This document shows, in pieces, positions 54,684 through 63,915 of a stretch of DNA of 64,000 nucleotides. This DNA is from an uncultured Chryseobacterium sp. Lineage in GTDB: Bacteria; Bacteroidota; Bacteroidia; Flavobacteriales; Weeksellaceae. A program made the translations under genes and the position numbers. The stretch covers positions 111,707 to 175,706 of the forward strand of contig CAJYXJ010000020.1 of the NCBI GenBank assembly GCA_913778085.1, read 5' to 3'. The notes below the pieces were generated by a model. That model had not been told where the DNA came from, did no database searches, and saw nothing but the letters and a program-made list of their open reading frames with translations. Positions within the stretch are counted from its first letter, which is position 1, and each line of letters starts with the position of its first letter.

Positions 54684-57600
54684 TTATTCTGCTAAATTGA
54701 TTTCTTTTTCTTTGATCGGCTTCACTTTTTCCTGAAGGTATTCGAAAATAACATACAGAACAGGAATTACGAAAAGCCCGAGAATGGTACCGATCAGCAG
54801 TCCGATAGCGGCTCCCGTAGCGATAGAACGGTTACCTACGGCACCGATTCCGCTTGCCAGCACCAATGGGAGTAAACCGAAGATAAAGGCAAATGAAGTC
54901 ATCAGGATAGGTCTTAATCTCGCCTTTGCCGCATTGATGGCTGACATAACGATAGTTTCTCCGTGATGTCTTCTCTGGACAGCAAATTCAACAATCAGAA
55001 TCGCATTTTTGGCTAATAGTCCGACCAACATGATCAGGGCGATCTGGAAATAAATGTTATTTTCCAGTCCCATAATCTTCTGTCCAAAATATGCTCCCAT
55101 TACCCCGAGAGGAAGTGAGATAACTACGGTCAATGGCAGGATATAACTTTCATACTGGGCTGCCAGGATAAAATAAACGAAGATCAGACTCAGAGCAAAA
55201 ATCAGGATGGTTTGCGAACCTGATGACAATTCCTCCCGGGAAAGTCCGGTAAATTCTACACTGTAATTCTGGTCGAGCGTTTGGCTGGCTACCTGCTGGA
55301 CAGCGCCGATGGCATCACCGGTACTATATCCCGCTGAGTTCGCCCCTGTAATTTTAACCGAGCTGAATAGGTTATAACGTCCCACCGACTGAGGTCCGTA
55401 CGTTTTTGTTAAAGTAACGAACTGTGAAATCGGTGACATGGTTCCTGAATTTGTTCTAACATACAATTCGTTCAGGTTGCTGGCGTCTTTACGGTTTTCC
55501 GGCAGAGCCTGAATCATTACCCGGAACTGTTTACCGTATTTGGTAAAGTCGGCACCATAAATCCCTCCGATGTAACCCTGCATCGTCTCAAGTATACTGT
55601 TTACGGAAACCCCCAGCTGCTTGGCCAGAGGAACGTTGATATCCATCTGGTACTGCGGATATTTGGTATTGAATGAAGTCTGGGCGAATTCAATCTCCGG
55701 CCGCTTCATCAGGTTTCCGTTAAGTTCATTGGTCTTGGCATCCAGCTGGGCAAAGTCGCCTCCGGATTTATCAAGAAGCACCATTTCAAAACCAGCACTG
55801 TTCCCGAATCCAGGTACACTCGGCGGCTGGAAAAATACTACTTTGGCGTCCGGTGCCTTAGCGGAAAGCCCGAAAAGTTGTTTGGTAATATTATCTGAAC
55901 TTAAATCTCCCTTTCTTTCGTCAAAAGGTTTAAGTTTGATAAATGCCAGGCCATTGTTGCTTCCGTTTCCGGAAAGCAAACCACGACCGGTAGAAATCGT
56001 TACGTTCTGGATTCCCGGAATTTTCATCGCTTCTTTCTGCAAGGTTTTAAGAACATTGTACGTTCTTTCCATGGAAGCTCCGGGAGGAAGCTGGACATCG
56101 GTAAATATGATACCACGGTCTTCCGTCGGTACGAAACCTTTCTTCATTGTTGAGCTGGCCCAGTACAGTATACCGCCGGTCACTGCAAAAATAATCAGGG
56201 TTACCCATTTATGTCTTAATAAGAAAATAAATCCTCTTCCGTACCGTTCGGTTGTCGTTTTGAAGGCGATATTAAATTTATAAAAGAACTTCTGAATGAA
56301 ATTCAATTGTTTGTATTCTTTGTGATGCTCATCATGAGGTTTTAGGAATAATGAACATAAAACAGGACTTAATGTCAGGGCGTTTACCGCAGAAATAACA
56401 ATGGCTATAATGAGCGTTACCCCAAACTGCTGATAGAAAACGCCAGTAGGACCGGTGATGAAAGTTACCGGAATAAATACCGAAGCCATTACCAGCGTGA
56501 TGGAAATAATCGCTCCTGTGATCTCGTCCATCGCTTCGATCGTAGCCTTCTTGGCATCCGAAATCCCGTGCTCCATTTTGGCGTGAACGGCTTCGACGAC
56601 GACAATCGCATCATCCACCACAATACCGATTGCCAATACCAGGGCGAATAAAGTTAAAAGATTTAGTGAATATCCAAATAAATTAAGGAAGAAGAAGGCT
56701 CCAACAATAGAAACCGGAACCGCAATGGCCGGAATCAAGGTAGACCTGAAATCCTGTAAGAAGATATACACCACGATGAAAACCAGGATAAATGCCTCAA
56801 TTAAGGTATGAATTACTTTTTCGATCGACGCATCGAGGAATTCGTTGGTATCGAAGTTGAAGGTATACTTAATGCCTTCAGGATAAGTGCTTTCTTTTTC
56901 TTTCAGCTGAGCTTTAATGTTTTCAATAATTTCCTGTGCATTGGAACCCGGCGTCTGGAAGATCCCCATACTGATGGAAGGGGAATTTCCGTTCTCACCG
57001 ACTCCGCTGTAGGAAAGTCCGCCCAGTTCAACTTTTGCGACATCTTTCAGCATCAGGTTCTGCCCGTCCGGCATCGCTTTGATGATGATGTTGTCGTATT
57101 GCTCTTTTTCGTTGAATTTACCTACATATTTAATAATATATTCGAATGAGCTTCCGCTGTTCTGTCCTAAAGAACCGGCAGCCGCTTCTCTACTCTGTTC
57201 GTTGATAGCCGTGGTCACATCCGTTGGCGTAATGCCGTAAGCCGCCAGTTTTGCCGGATCCAGCCATACCCTCATGGAATAGTTTTTACCCCCGAAAACG
57301 TTGGCCTCACCTACCCCGTTGATCCTTTGGAGATCCGGAATTACATTGATATTTAGAAAGTTCTGAAGATACACGTCATCAATGTTCTTATTTTCCGAGT
57401 AGAAAGAAAGATACATCAGCGCACTGGTCTGCTGTTTCTGCGTCACCACCCCGGAACGGGTTACTTCACTTGGCAACAGCGGGCTTGCTCTCGATACCCG
57501 GTTCTGAACGTTTACGGCAGCAATATCCGGATCGATTCCCTGTTTAAAGAAAACCTGGATCTGTGCCGAACCGTCGTTACCTGCCGTTGAGGTAATATAG

Positions 57601-57827
57601 TCCATCCCTTCCACTCCATTGATCTGCTCTTCCAGAGGAACGACCACACTTTTCATAACCGTTTCGGCATTTGCTCCTGTATAATTGGCCCTTACGCTTA
57701 CCGTTGGCGGAGCAATATCAGGATATTGGGTAACCGGAAGGGCCAATAGCCCCAACACCCCTAAAATAACGATAAGAATGGAGATTACAGTGGATAAAAC
57801 CGGTCTGTTTATAAAATTTTTAATCAT
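54684..57827 (-). CDS. RND efflux permease, HAE1 family
   Basis: 1047 residues, AcrB-like drug/proton antiporter of the inner membrane. One N-terminal helix, a large periplasmic porter domain, helices 2-6 (~340-550, with VLAIGIVVDDAIVVVEAVHAKM carrying the paired Asp of the proton relay), a second porter domain, and helices 8-12 (~870-1030). It begins MIKNFINRPVLSTVISI. Translated 2 bp after the adaptor gene. Confidence 0.96.
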   Translation of the reverse strand: MIKNFINRPVLSTVISILIVILGVLGLLALPVTQYPDIAPPTVSVRANYTGANAETVMKSVVVPLEEQINGVEGMDYITSTAGNDGSAQIQVFFKQGIDPDIAAVNVQNRVSRASPLLPSEVTRSGVVTQKQQTSALMYLSFYSENKNIDDVYLQNFLNINVIPDLQRINGVGEANVFGGKNYSMRVWLDPAKLAAYGITPTDVTTAINEQSREAAAGSLGQNSGSSFEYIIKYVGKFNEKEQYDNIIIKAMPDGQNLMLKDVAKVELGGLSYSGVGENGNSPSISMGIFQTPGSNAQEIIENIKAQLKEKESTYPEGIKYTFNFDTNEFLDASIEKVIHTLIEAFILVFIVVYIFLQDFRSTLIPAIAVPVSIVGAFFFLNLFGYSLNLLTLFALVLAIGIVVDDAIVVVEAVHAKMEHGISDAKKATIEAMDEITGAIISITLVMASVFIPVTFITGPTGVFYQQFGVTLIIAIVISAVNALTLSPVLCSLFLKPHDEHHKEYKQLNFIQKFFYKFNIAFKTTTERYGRGFIFLLRHKWVTLIIFAVTGGILYWASSTMKKGFVPTEDRGIIFTDVQLPPGASMERTYNVLKTLQKEAMKIPGIQNVTISTGRGLLSGNGSNNGLAFIKLKPFDERKGDLSSDNITKQLFGLSAKAPDAKVVFFQPPSVPGFGNSAGFEMVLLDKSGGDFAQLDAKTNELNGNLMKRPEIEFAQTSFNTKYPQYQMDINVPLAKQLGVSVNSILETMQGYIGGIYGADFTKYGKQFRVMIQALPENRKDASNLNELYVRTNSGTMSPISQFVTLTKTYGPQSVGRYNLFSSVKITGANSAGYSTGDAIGAVQQVASQTLDQNYSVEFTGLSREELSSGSQTILIFALSLIFVYFILAAQYESYILPLTVVISLPLGVMGAYFGQKIMGLENNIYFQIALIMLVGLLAKNAILIVEFAVQRRHHGETIVMSAINAAKARLRPILMTSFAFIFGLLPLVLASGIGAVGNRSIATGAAIGLLIGTILGLFVIPVLYVIFEYLQEKVKPIKEKEINLAE

Positions 57828-57829
57828 AA

Positions 57830-59017
57830 TTAGAATTTCGGTTTTACGGATTGTACCAGACTGTCCATTTTTACTTTTTTAGGCTTGATAGCAGTTCCGG
57901 ATTTCAGCGTTCCCGTTCCGGCAGCTACAACCAGCTCACCTTTATTAACTCCTGATTTAACCAGTGCCATGTTGTCGATACGGTCGATCACATCAATGAC
58001 CACATTTCTTGCAGTATCTCCCTTATCTACTTTATACACATAAACAATACCCTGCTGTTCATAAGTCGCGCTTTCAGGAACAACCAATACATTATTGTAC
58101 GGCTGAGGAAAACGGATGGTCCCGCTGTTCCCGTTGCTCAGCAATTTCCGGGCATTGGTAAATTCCACCCTGAACTGGATGGTACCGGTGGTAGGATCGA
58201 TCTGTCCGGTAATAGCTTCGATTCTTCCCTTTTCCGGGTAGAGGCTTCCGTTCGCCAGCTGCAGTTCCACCATTGGCAGGTTTTTGATTTTTTCAGGCAT
58301 TGAGGCTCCCGGAGATTTTTCAAGGAAGTTGAAATATTCCTTTTCATTCATCGAGAAGTATGCATAGATTTCGGAAGTATCGGAAATAGTCGTCAGCGGT
58401 GTCTGATCACTCGGACCTACAAGGCTTCCCACTTTCAGAGGCAGTTTCCCTACCACTCCGGAAATCGGCGCACGGATCACGGAATATTCGATATTCGCTT
58501 CCACTCCTTTATAATTAGCTACAGCCTGGCTTTTCGATGCCTGGGCCTGCTTCAACTGAGCTTGTGCCTGAGCGAGATTGGCCTGCGCAGTCTGCAACTG
58601 TACGTTGCTGATGATGTTTTTCTGAACCAGCGGTTTAAGTTTGTTTACTTCAACGTTTGCTGCCGCTACTGCTGCCTGGGCTGCTGCAATATTGGATTCG
58701 GCGGCACTGATCCCTGCTTTGGAAGCCGCTGCCGTTTCATTAAGGATATTGGTTTCCAGTCGGAAAAGCGGCTGTCCTTTGGTTACATATTGCCCTTCGT
58801 CCACCAGAACCTGAGTGATATATCCCTGTATTTTAGCCCGTACATCATTGTTTACCCTTCCCTGGATGGTCGCCGGAAATGTCTGGTAACCGGTTACATT
58901 TTTGGTCTCCACATTCACCACAGGATAAGGTTTCGGGCCATCCTGCTTGGGAGCTTCTTTTTTGCAGGCCACCAAAGAGAAGGCTGCAACAGAAAGTATA
59001 ACTAGTTTATTATTCAT
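57830..59017 (-). CDS. RND efflux periplasmic adaptor (membrane fusion protein)
   Basis: 395 residues, AcrA-like lipoprotein (LSVAAFSLVAC). In order: lipoyl half-domain (~50-85), helical hairpin (~90-165, Ala- and Gln-rich coiled coil), second lipoyl half with YSVIRAPISGVVGKLPLKVGSLVG, beta-barrel and membrane-proximal domain. It links the permease to the outer-membrane channel. Starts 3 bp after the regulator gene. Confidence 0.94.
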   Translation of the reverse strand: MNNKLVILSVAAFSLVACKKEAPKQDGPKPYPVVNVETKNVTGYQTFPATIQGRVNNDVRAKIQGYITQVLVDEGQYVTKGQPLFRLETNILNETAAASKAGISAAESNIAAAQAAVAAANVEVNKLKPLVQKNIISNVQLQTAQANLAQAQAQLKQAQASKSQAVANYKGVEANIEYSVIRAPISGVVGKLPLKVGSLVGPSDQTPLTTISDTSEIYAYFSMNEKEYFNFLEKSPGASMPEKIKNLPMVELQLANGSLYPEKGRIEAITGQIDPTTGTIQFRVEFTNARKLLSNGNSGTIRFPQPYNNVLVVPESATYEQQGIVYVYKVDKGDTARNVVIDVIDRIDNMALVKSGVNKGELVVAAGTGTLKSGTAIKPKKVKMDSLVQSVKPKF

Positions 59018-59020
59018 TTT

Positions 59021-59473
59021 TTATAGTTTATTAAGAGATTCCTGAATATGTATGATATTTTTATTTAATAGCGCTTTATAAGCTTCCATCCTCTCATTGT
59101 GATCGTCATGATTTTTTTTAAAATGGTCTAAATCCTCCAGTAGTTTTAATTCGTCTTTCATTTTTTGAACTATTTTTTCAAATCTTATTTTTTTGTAACC
59201 TTCATTGATGAAAAAATACCGTTTCCGTTCGTCCATTTTGTTATGATCGATGATAAGCTCGGCATTTAGCAGTAAAGATATGCTGGTGGAAACCGAGCTT
59301 TTGCTTGCGGAAAATACCTCCACGAATTCATCAAAAGTAATGCCCACTTTATCATAATCGAAAAGAAGGTAAGCATAAATCTTTGAAGCTAAAGGCGGTA
59401 GGCTGAAAACAGAACCGTAAAATTTCACGGCATCCTGGAAGATTCTTTCATCAATTTCTATACTCTTATGCAT
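59021..59473 (-). CDS. GbsR/MarR-type winged-helix regulator of the efflux operon
   Basis: 150 residues. A winged helix-turn-helix (~25-90: KIYAYLLFDYDKVGITFDEFVEVFSASKSSVSTSISLLLNAELI) and a C-terminal coiled helix that should mediate dimerisation. The operon order, regulator then adaptor, permease and channel, suggests it represses its own operon. A perfect palindrome (59503-59517) just upstream of the -7 element is the likely binding site. Confidence 0.88.
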   Translation of the reverse strand: MHKSIEIDERIFQDAVKFYGSVFSLPPLASKIYAYLLFDYDKVGITFDEFVEVFSASKSSVSTSISLLLNAELIIDHNKMDERKRYFFINEGYKKIRFEKIVQKMKDELKLLEDLDHFKKNHDDHNERMEAYKALLNKNIIHIQESLNKL

Positions 59474-59490
59474 GGTATATAAATTTGAGA

Positions 59491-59498
59491 CAAAAGTA
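59491..59498 (-). promoter_or_regulatory. -7 promoter element of the efflux operon
   Basis: Reads TACTTTTG on the minus strand, matching TAnnTTTG, 17 nt before the regulator ATG. Confidence 0.55.
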
Positions 59499-59502
59499 AA
59501 AA

Positions 59503-59517
59503 TTAGTTCAGAACTAA
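59503..59517. promoter_or_regulatory. palindromic operator candidate of the efflux operon
   Basis: TTAGTTC-A-GAACTAA, a perfect 15-bp palindrome between the -7 and -33 regions. The position is ideal for repression by the adjacent GbsR/MarR-type regulator. Confidence 0.65.
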
Positions 59518-59590
59518 ACGAACAAACATGATAGAGTTTATAAATGTATAGCGTTTTAAAAATTCTATGATAAAGGATTTAACTTTTTAA

Positions 59591-60103
59591 TCAAATAATA
59601 ATCTTTTCAAATGCTTTCCGCATTCCGCCGGCCAGGAAAACTTCCCCGCAATAGCTATACCCTTTGGTCTCAAGAATCCTGAGCATGGCGGTATTGTCAA
59701 AATTGGTATCCACTTTAACACTCTGGATCCCATGCGATCTGGTAAAATCTTCGATGTGGTCGAACAAAATTTTCACCAGTCCTTTTCCTGCAAATTTTTC
59801 ATCTACGGCCACACGGTGTACCACTACAAATTCGCCATTGCTGAGCCAGGCACCTTCAATTGTGCTGTATGCCGGTTCGTCATTTAAAATCAAAGCGACG
59901 TAAACCGCAATTTCGTTATTTACCGTCATTACATAACCGAAGCCTTTTGACAGGTCACTTTCTACGGTATCAAGGTTTGGGTATCCCTGCTGCCATTGGG
60001 TACTTCCATCCTGTCTGCGCCGTTCGATAGCCTGCTGCAAAATGTTCCAGATTGTTTCTTTTTCATTCATTTGTGCTTGTCTTAATCTGATTTCCGGATG
60101 CAT
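59591..60103 (-). CDS. GNAT-family N-acetyltransferase
   Basis: 170 residues, acetyl-CoA-dependent transferase. The acetyl-CoA loop is VDEKFAGKGLVKILFDHIEDF (~100-120), preceded by the VVHRVAV strand. C-terminal strands carry VKVDTNFDNTAMLRILETKGYSYCGEVFL, typical of the family. Substrate unknown. The start could also be the Met at residue 12. It is a single gene; the DUF2007 gene upstream ends at its own terminator. Confidence 0.87.
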   Translation of the reverse strand: MHPEIRLRQAQMNEKETIWNILQQAIERRRQDGSTQWQQGYPNLDTVESDLSKGFGYVMTVNNEIAVYVALILNDEPAYSTIEGAWLSNGEFVVVHRVAVDEKFAGKGLVKILFDHIEDFTRSHGIQSVKVDTNFDNTAMLRILETKGYSYCGEVFLAGGMRKAFEKIII

Positions 60104-60182
60104 TGTTGTGAATTTTAGTTAAATTGAATATTGAATTGATTTACATTCAAATGCCGAAACGTTGGGGCGTATAAAAGTAAAA

Positions 60183-60213
60183 AACCGAAAACTAATTAAA
60201 TTAATTTTCGGTT
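60183..60213 (-). terminator. terminator of the DUF2007 gene
   Basis: AACCGAAAA and TTTTCGGTT arms with extra AT pairs inside, followed by a T-run on the minus strand. Confidence 0.8.
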
Positions 60214-60246
60214 CGAAGTAGTAAAATTTAAAATTATGAAATTGTT

Positions 60247-60477
60247 TTATTGATTTTCATTTTGCTGGAGATAAGCATCGATTACTTCAAAGGCTTTTTT
60301 TTCATCTTCCAGTTTTACCATTACTTTCAAAGAGGTTGCCGTGGGCGTCGTTGTAAAAGTAAGGTAATTGTTTTCTACTGAGTTTCTTATTTGCGCATCA
60401 TCCAGTTTAGACTTAATCAATTGGATTTCTGCAGGTTTGTCACTTTCAAAAACTGATACTCTTGTACTTCTTTCCAT
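60247..60477 (-). CDS. DUF2007 domain protein
   Basis: 76 residues, beta-alpha fold with the family's short-strand pattern (VSVFESDKPAEIQLIKSKLDDAQIRNSVENN) and a C-terminal VMVKLEDEKKAFEVIDAYL. DUF2007 is often annotated as a putative signal transducing protein, but no function is established. It lies 63 bp after the lysine 6-transaminase gene, so it may share its transcript. Confidence 0.85.
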   Translation of the reverse strand: MERSTRVSVFESDKPAEIQLIKSKLDDAQIRNSVENNYLTFTTTPTATSLKVMVKLEDEKKAFEVIDAYLQQNENQ

Positions 60478-60540
60478 AATACGTTTTCGTTTGAGTACCT
60501 AAATATATAAAGTTTTTTTTAAAATTACAAATTTCAGCTT

Positions 60541-61866
60541 TTAAATTTTGGTAATATTGTTTTCTATTTTATCCAAAGCAAGCTGAATTTCTTCTTTGGT
60601 AACGTTCAGATGCGGCCTGAAACGCAATGACTGATCACCGCATGCCAGAATAATCATCCCATCTCTCCAAAGCTCATCCCGAAGCTGGTTTCTCTGCTCA
60701 TGGGTGGCCAGATCGATGGCACACATCAGCCCTCTTCCCCTGGCATTAAATAGTTTTTCCGGATATTTCTGCTGCAGATTCTGGAGGCCTTCCAGCAGAA
60801 ATTCCCCCACTAATCTGGCATTTTCAACAAGGTTCTCTTTTTCAATAACTTCCATCACCAGCTGGAAACGGAGCATATCGATAAAATTTCCCCCGAAAGT
60901 GGAATTGATCCGGGAGCTTTCCCGAAATACATTATCCGGAACTTCATCAAACTTTTCTTTGTTAGCCAGAATTCCGCAAACCTGTGTTTTTTTACCGAAA
61001 GAAATAATATCCGGCTTTGCTGTAAAATGTTCAAATCCCCACATTTTTCCGGTAATTCCGATTCCCGTCTGTACTTCATCGAAAATCAGGAGAATTTCGT
61101 GCTGATCGCAGATTTTTCTCAGGCCTGTAAAAAATTCATCCCGGAAATGGTTGTCGCCACCCTCCGCCTGGATGGGTTCAATAATGATGCAGGCTACTTT
61201 GTTGGGATTCATCAGAATGGCTTCTTCGATGTTTAATAAAGCCAGCTTTTCATTTTTGATGGTTTCTTCCAGATTTTCTTCCGTGATCGGGAACGTGAGT
61301 TTCGGATTTAGGATCCTCGGCCAGTTGAACATCGGAAAATACTGATATTTTCTCGGATCGGCGGTGTTGGTAAGGCTTAGGGTATATCCGCTCCTTCCAT
61401 GGAATGCCTGTCTGAAATGAATGCAGATTCCTGCTTCAAGATCAAGTCCTTTTTCAAAATTCTTCCTTGTTTTCCAGTCAAAACAGGCCTTCATTGCATT
61501 TTCTACAGCCAGGGCACCGCCTTCGATGAAAAAGGCGTACTGGAGTTCCTTAGGTATGGCAACTCTTTCAAAGACTTCAAGAAAGTGGGCATATTCTTCG
61601 GAATATACGTCCGCCAGGGTCGGTTTATTCACTGCCATTCTTCCGAGCCACTCCGATTTTTCCATCAGGTAAGGATGGTTGTATCCGATGGATGCCGAAG
61701 CGAACATGGAAAACATATCGAGGTATTCGCGGTTGGTGAGTTTATCGTAAAGCCATGAGCCGTGGGATTTTTCAATATCCATCACGAAATCGAAGCCGTC
61801 TGCCAGTACGTGTCTGCCTACGGTTTCTTTTACTTTATTTGTCTGTATATCAATAGTTGTTTGCAT
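60541..61866 (-). CDS. lat: L-lysine 6-transaminase
   Basis: 441 residues, class III PLP aminotransferase. It transfers the epsilon-amino group of lysine to 2-oxoglutarate, giving aminoadipate semialdehyde. The PLP lysine is at ~290 in DIISFGKKTQVCG, and the cofactor aspartate in LLIFDEVQTGIG. Features specific to the LAT subgroup are the YNHPYL, FIEGGALAVENAMKA and HGRSGYTLSLTNT segments. The partner aldehyde dehydrogenase lies immediately upstream in the same direction. Confidence 0.92.
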   Translation of the reverse strand: MQTTIDIQTNKVKETVGRHVLADGFDFVMDIEKSHGSWLYDKLTNREYLDMFSMFASASIGYNHPYLMEKSEWLGRMAVNKPTLADVYSEEYAHFLEVFERVAIPKELQYAFFIEGGALAVENAMKACFDWKTRKNFEKGLDLEAGICIHFRQAFHGRSGYTLSLTNTADPRKYQYFPMFNWPRILNPKLTFPITEENLEETIKNEKLALLNIEEAILMNPNKVACIIIEPIQAEGGDNHFRDEFFTGLRKICDQHEILLIFDEVQTGIGITGKMWGFEHFTAKPDIISFGKKTQVCGILANKEKFDEVPDNVFRESSRINSTFGGNFIDMLRFQLVMEVIEKENLVENARLVGEFLLEGLQNLQQKYPEKLFNARGRGLMCAIDLATHEQRNQLRDELWRDGMIILACGDQSLRFRPHLNVTKEEIQLALDKIENNITKI

Positions 61867-61968
61867 ATTAAATAAAATCTTAGGGTTGATTAGAATTTAA
61901 TAATTAGAAATTGGGATTAAGATCGTAATGCAGATCTTTTCTCATCCCGATTCTCAATATTAGTTTTT

Positions 61969-63519
61969 TTAAAGGTCGAACCTGATGCCTTGCGCCAATG
62001 GCAGGCTGGCGGTATAGTTAATCGTGTTCGTCTGTCTTCTCATGTAATATTTCCAGACATCGGATCCCGATTCCCTGCCGCCGCCGGTTTCTTTTTCGCC
62101 ACCGAAAGCACCGCCGATTTCCGCACCGGAAGTCCCGATATTCACATTGGCGATTCCACAGTCCGAACCTGCATGGGAAAGGAACAATTCAGCTTCCCTT
62201 AGGTTCTGCGTCATGATGGCAGAGGACAATCCCTGAGGAACATCATTCTGGATGGCAATTGCTTCTTCAAGCGTGCTGTATTTAATTAAATATAAAATAG
62301 GTGCAAAAGTTTCGTGCTGAACGATCTCATACGAATTCTTCACTTCAGCGATGCATGGTTTTACATAGCAGCCGGATTCATAGCCTTTTCCCTTCAGCAC
62401 CTCTCCTTCCACGACAAATTTTGCCCCTTCTTTTTTACCTTTTTTAATAGCTTCCCGGTACATATTTACCGCATCGGTATCGATCAGCGGTCCGACATGG
62501 TTGGTTTCATCTAAAGGATTTCCGATCTTTAATTGTCCGTAGGCTTTTGCCAGTCTGTTTTTCACTTCATCGTACACGCTTTCGTGGATAATGAGCCTTC
62601 TTGTTGAAGTACACCTTTGCCCGGCTGTTCCTACGGCTCCGAAAACTGCCCCGATGATCGACATATCGATATCGGCATCTTTGGAAATGATGATGGCATT
62701 GTTTCCACCCAGCTCAAGGATGGATTTTCCGAATCTTTGCGCTACATTGGTGGAAACCATTCTTCCGACTCTTGTAGATCCCGTGAAAGAAACGAGAGCG
62801 ATCCTCTTATCGTCCACCAATCGCTGTCCGATCTCGTGATCTGCTACCATTACGCTTGAAATTCCTTCCGGAAGGTTGTTTTCTTTAAGTACTTCATTCA
62901 TGATGTTCTGGCAGGCAACGGCGCAAAGCGGTGTTTTTTCAGACGGCTTCCAGATGGTTACATTTCCGCAGATCCAGGCCAGTGCCGTATTCCAGGACCA
63001 TACGGCTACCGGGAAGTTAAAAGCCGTAATGATTCCTACGATTCCCAGCGGATGATACTGCTCGTACATTCTGTGCCCCGGTCTCTCGGAGTGCATGGTG
63101 TACCCGTGGAGCTGCCTCGAAACCCCAACGGCAAAGTCACAGATGTCGATCATTTCCTGAACTTCACCCAAACCTTCCTGAAGGGACTTACCCATTTCAT
63201 AAGAAACGAGTTTTCCAAGATCGTCTTTGTACTGTCTTAATTTCTGGCCGAGTTGCCGTACGATTTCTCCTCTTTTAGGGGCAGGAATAAGTCTGAATTC
63301 CTTAAAAGCCGTCTCTGCTGTTTCGATTACTTTATCGTAATCCGAAGCACCGGAGGTTTTTACTTTTGCAATCAGGTTTCCGTCTACCGGAGAATAACTT
63401 TCCAGGGTCTTCCCTGATGCAAAGTATTTCCCGCCCGTTGAAGTTCCCTTATTCTCATCTTTAATTCCAAGATTTTTGAGCGTTTTTTCAATCCCAAAAT
63501 CCTTTACTTTTTTAGACAT
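61969..63519 (-). CDS. alpha-aminoadipic semialdehyde dehydrogenase-type aldehyde dehydrogenase
   Basis: 516 residues, ALDH7-like. The catalytic Cys is at ~301 in GTAGQRCTSTRRL and the general base Glu at ~267 in ILELGGNNAI, with NAD motif SFTGSTRVG. The tail is GAFGGEKETGGGRESGSDVWKYYMRRQTNTINY. ALDH7 enzymes oxidise aminoadipate semialdehyde, the product of the downstream lat gene, so the two form a lysine-to-2-aminoadipate route. Confidence 0.92.
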   Translation of the reverse strand: MSKKVKDFGIEKTLKNLGIKDENKGTSTGGKYFASGKTLESYSPVDGNLIAKVKTSGASDYDKVIETAETAFKEFRLIPAPKRGEIVRQLGQKLRQYKDDLGKLVSYEMGKSLQEGLGEVQEMIDICDFAVGVSRQLHGYTMHSERPGHRMYEQYHPLGIVGIITAFNFPVAVWSWNTALAWICGNVTIWKPSEKTPLCAVACQNIMNEVLKENNLPEGISSVMVADHEIGQRLVDDKRIALVSFTGSTRVGRMVSTNVAQRFGKSILELGGNNAIIISKDADIDMSIIGAVFGAVGTAGQRCTSTRRLIIHESVYDEVKNRLAKAYGQLKIGNPLDETNHVGPLIDTDAVNMYREAIKKGKKEGAKFVVEGEVLKGKGYESGCYVKPCIAEVKNSYEIVQHETFAPILYLIKYSTLEEAIAIQNDVPQGLSSAIMTQNLREAELFLSHAGSDCGIANVNIGTSGAEIGGAFGGEKETGGGRESGSDVWKYYMRRQTNTINYTASLPLAQGIRFDL

Positions 63520-63622
63520 AAAAATTTTACTTTTCGTTTCCTCTAAAGATAAAAATATTATGCGAACCGCAAAATTTTAATTTTTTAACGTATTTTTTAT
63601 CTGGACTAATTATAAACATGCT

Positions 63623-63630
63623 TATCTTTG
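63623..63630 (+). promoter_or_regulatory. -7 promoter element of the small membrane protein gene
   Basis: TATCTTTG matches TAnnTTTG, 25 nt before the ATG at 63656. Confidence 0.5.
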
Positions 63631-63655
63631 TAAGGCAATCATTTGAATTTCAGAA

Positions 63656-63856
63656 ATGGAAAATAACAGGATTAAAAACGAATCTGATGCTGAGGAAAAG
63701 AAACCGTCCCGCTGGAAAAGCCTGCTGAAAAAATTCGGGATCGGCGGCATTATCTTTTTTACGTTAAAAGGCATCATCACTTCCACGCTGATCTATTTCT
63801 TAGGAAAAAATGCGTGGAGCATCATTGCGGGCTACTTTACAGGGATCTTTGATTAA
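63656..63856 (+). CDS. small single-helix membrane protein, unknown function
   Basis: 66 residues. A charged N-terminal third (ENNRIKNESDAEEKKPSRWKSLLKK) is followed by one or two hydrophobic stretches (FGIGGIIFFTLKGIITSTLIYFLG) and a short tail. It has a -7 element upstream and a terminator downstream, which supports a real gene. No function known. Confidence 0.65.
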   Translation: MENNRIKNESDAEEKKPSRWKSLLKKFGIGGIIFFTLKGIITSTLIYFLGKNAWSIIAGYFTGIFD

Positions 63857-63879
63857 TTGATTAAATAAATATGAAATAG

Positions 63880-63915
63880 AATCCGTCTCACAACCACCAA
63901 GTGAGGCGGATTTTT
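63880..63915 (+). terminator. terminator after the small membrane protein gene
   Basis: AATCCGTCTCAC and GTGAGGCGGATT arms (one G-T pair), loop AACCACCAA, followed by TTT. Confidence 0.85.

Noticed and set aside
54784-57149. Long open frames antisense to the RND permease gene
   Set aside because: Mirror frames of a conserved coding gene, with no start context or family match.
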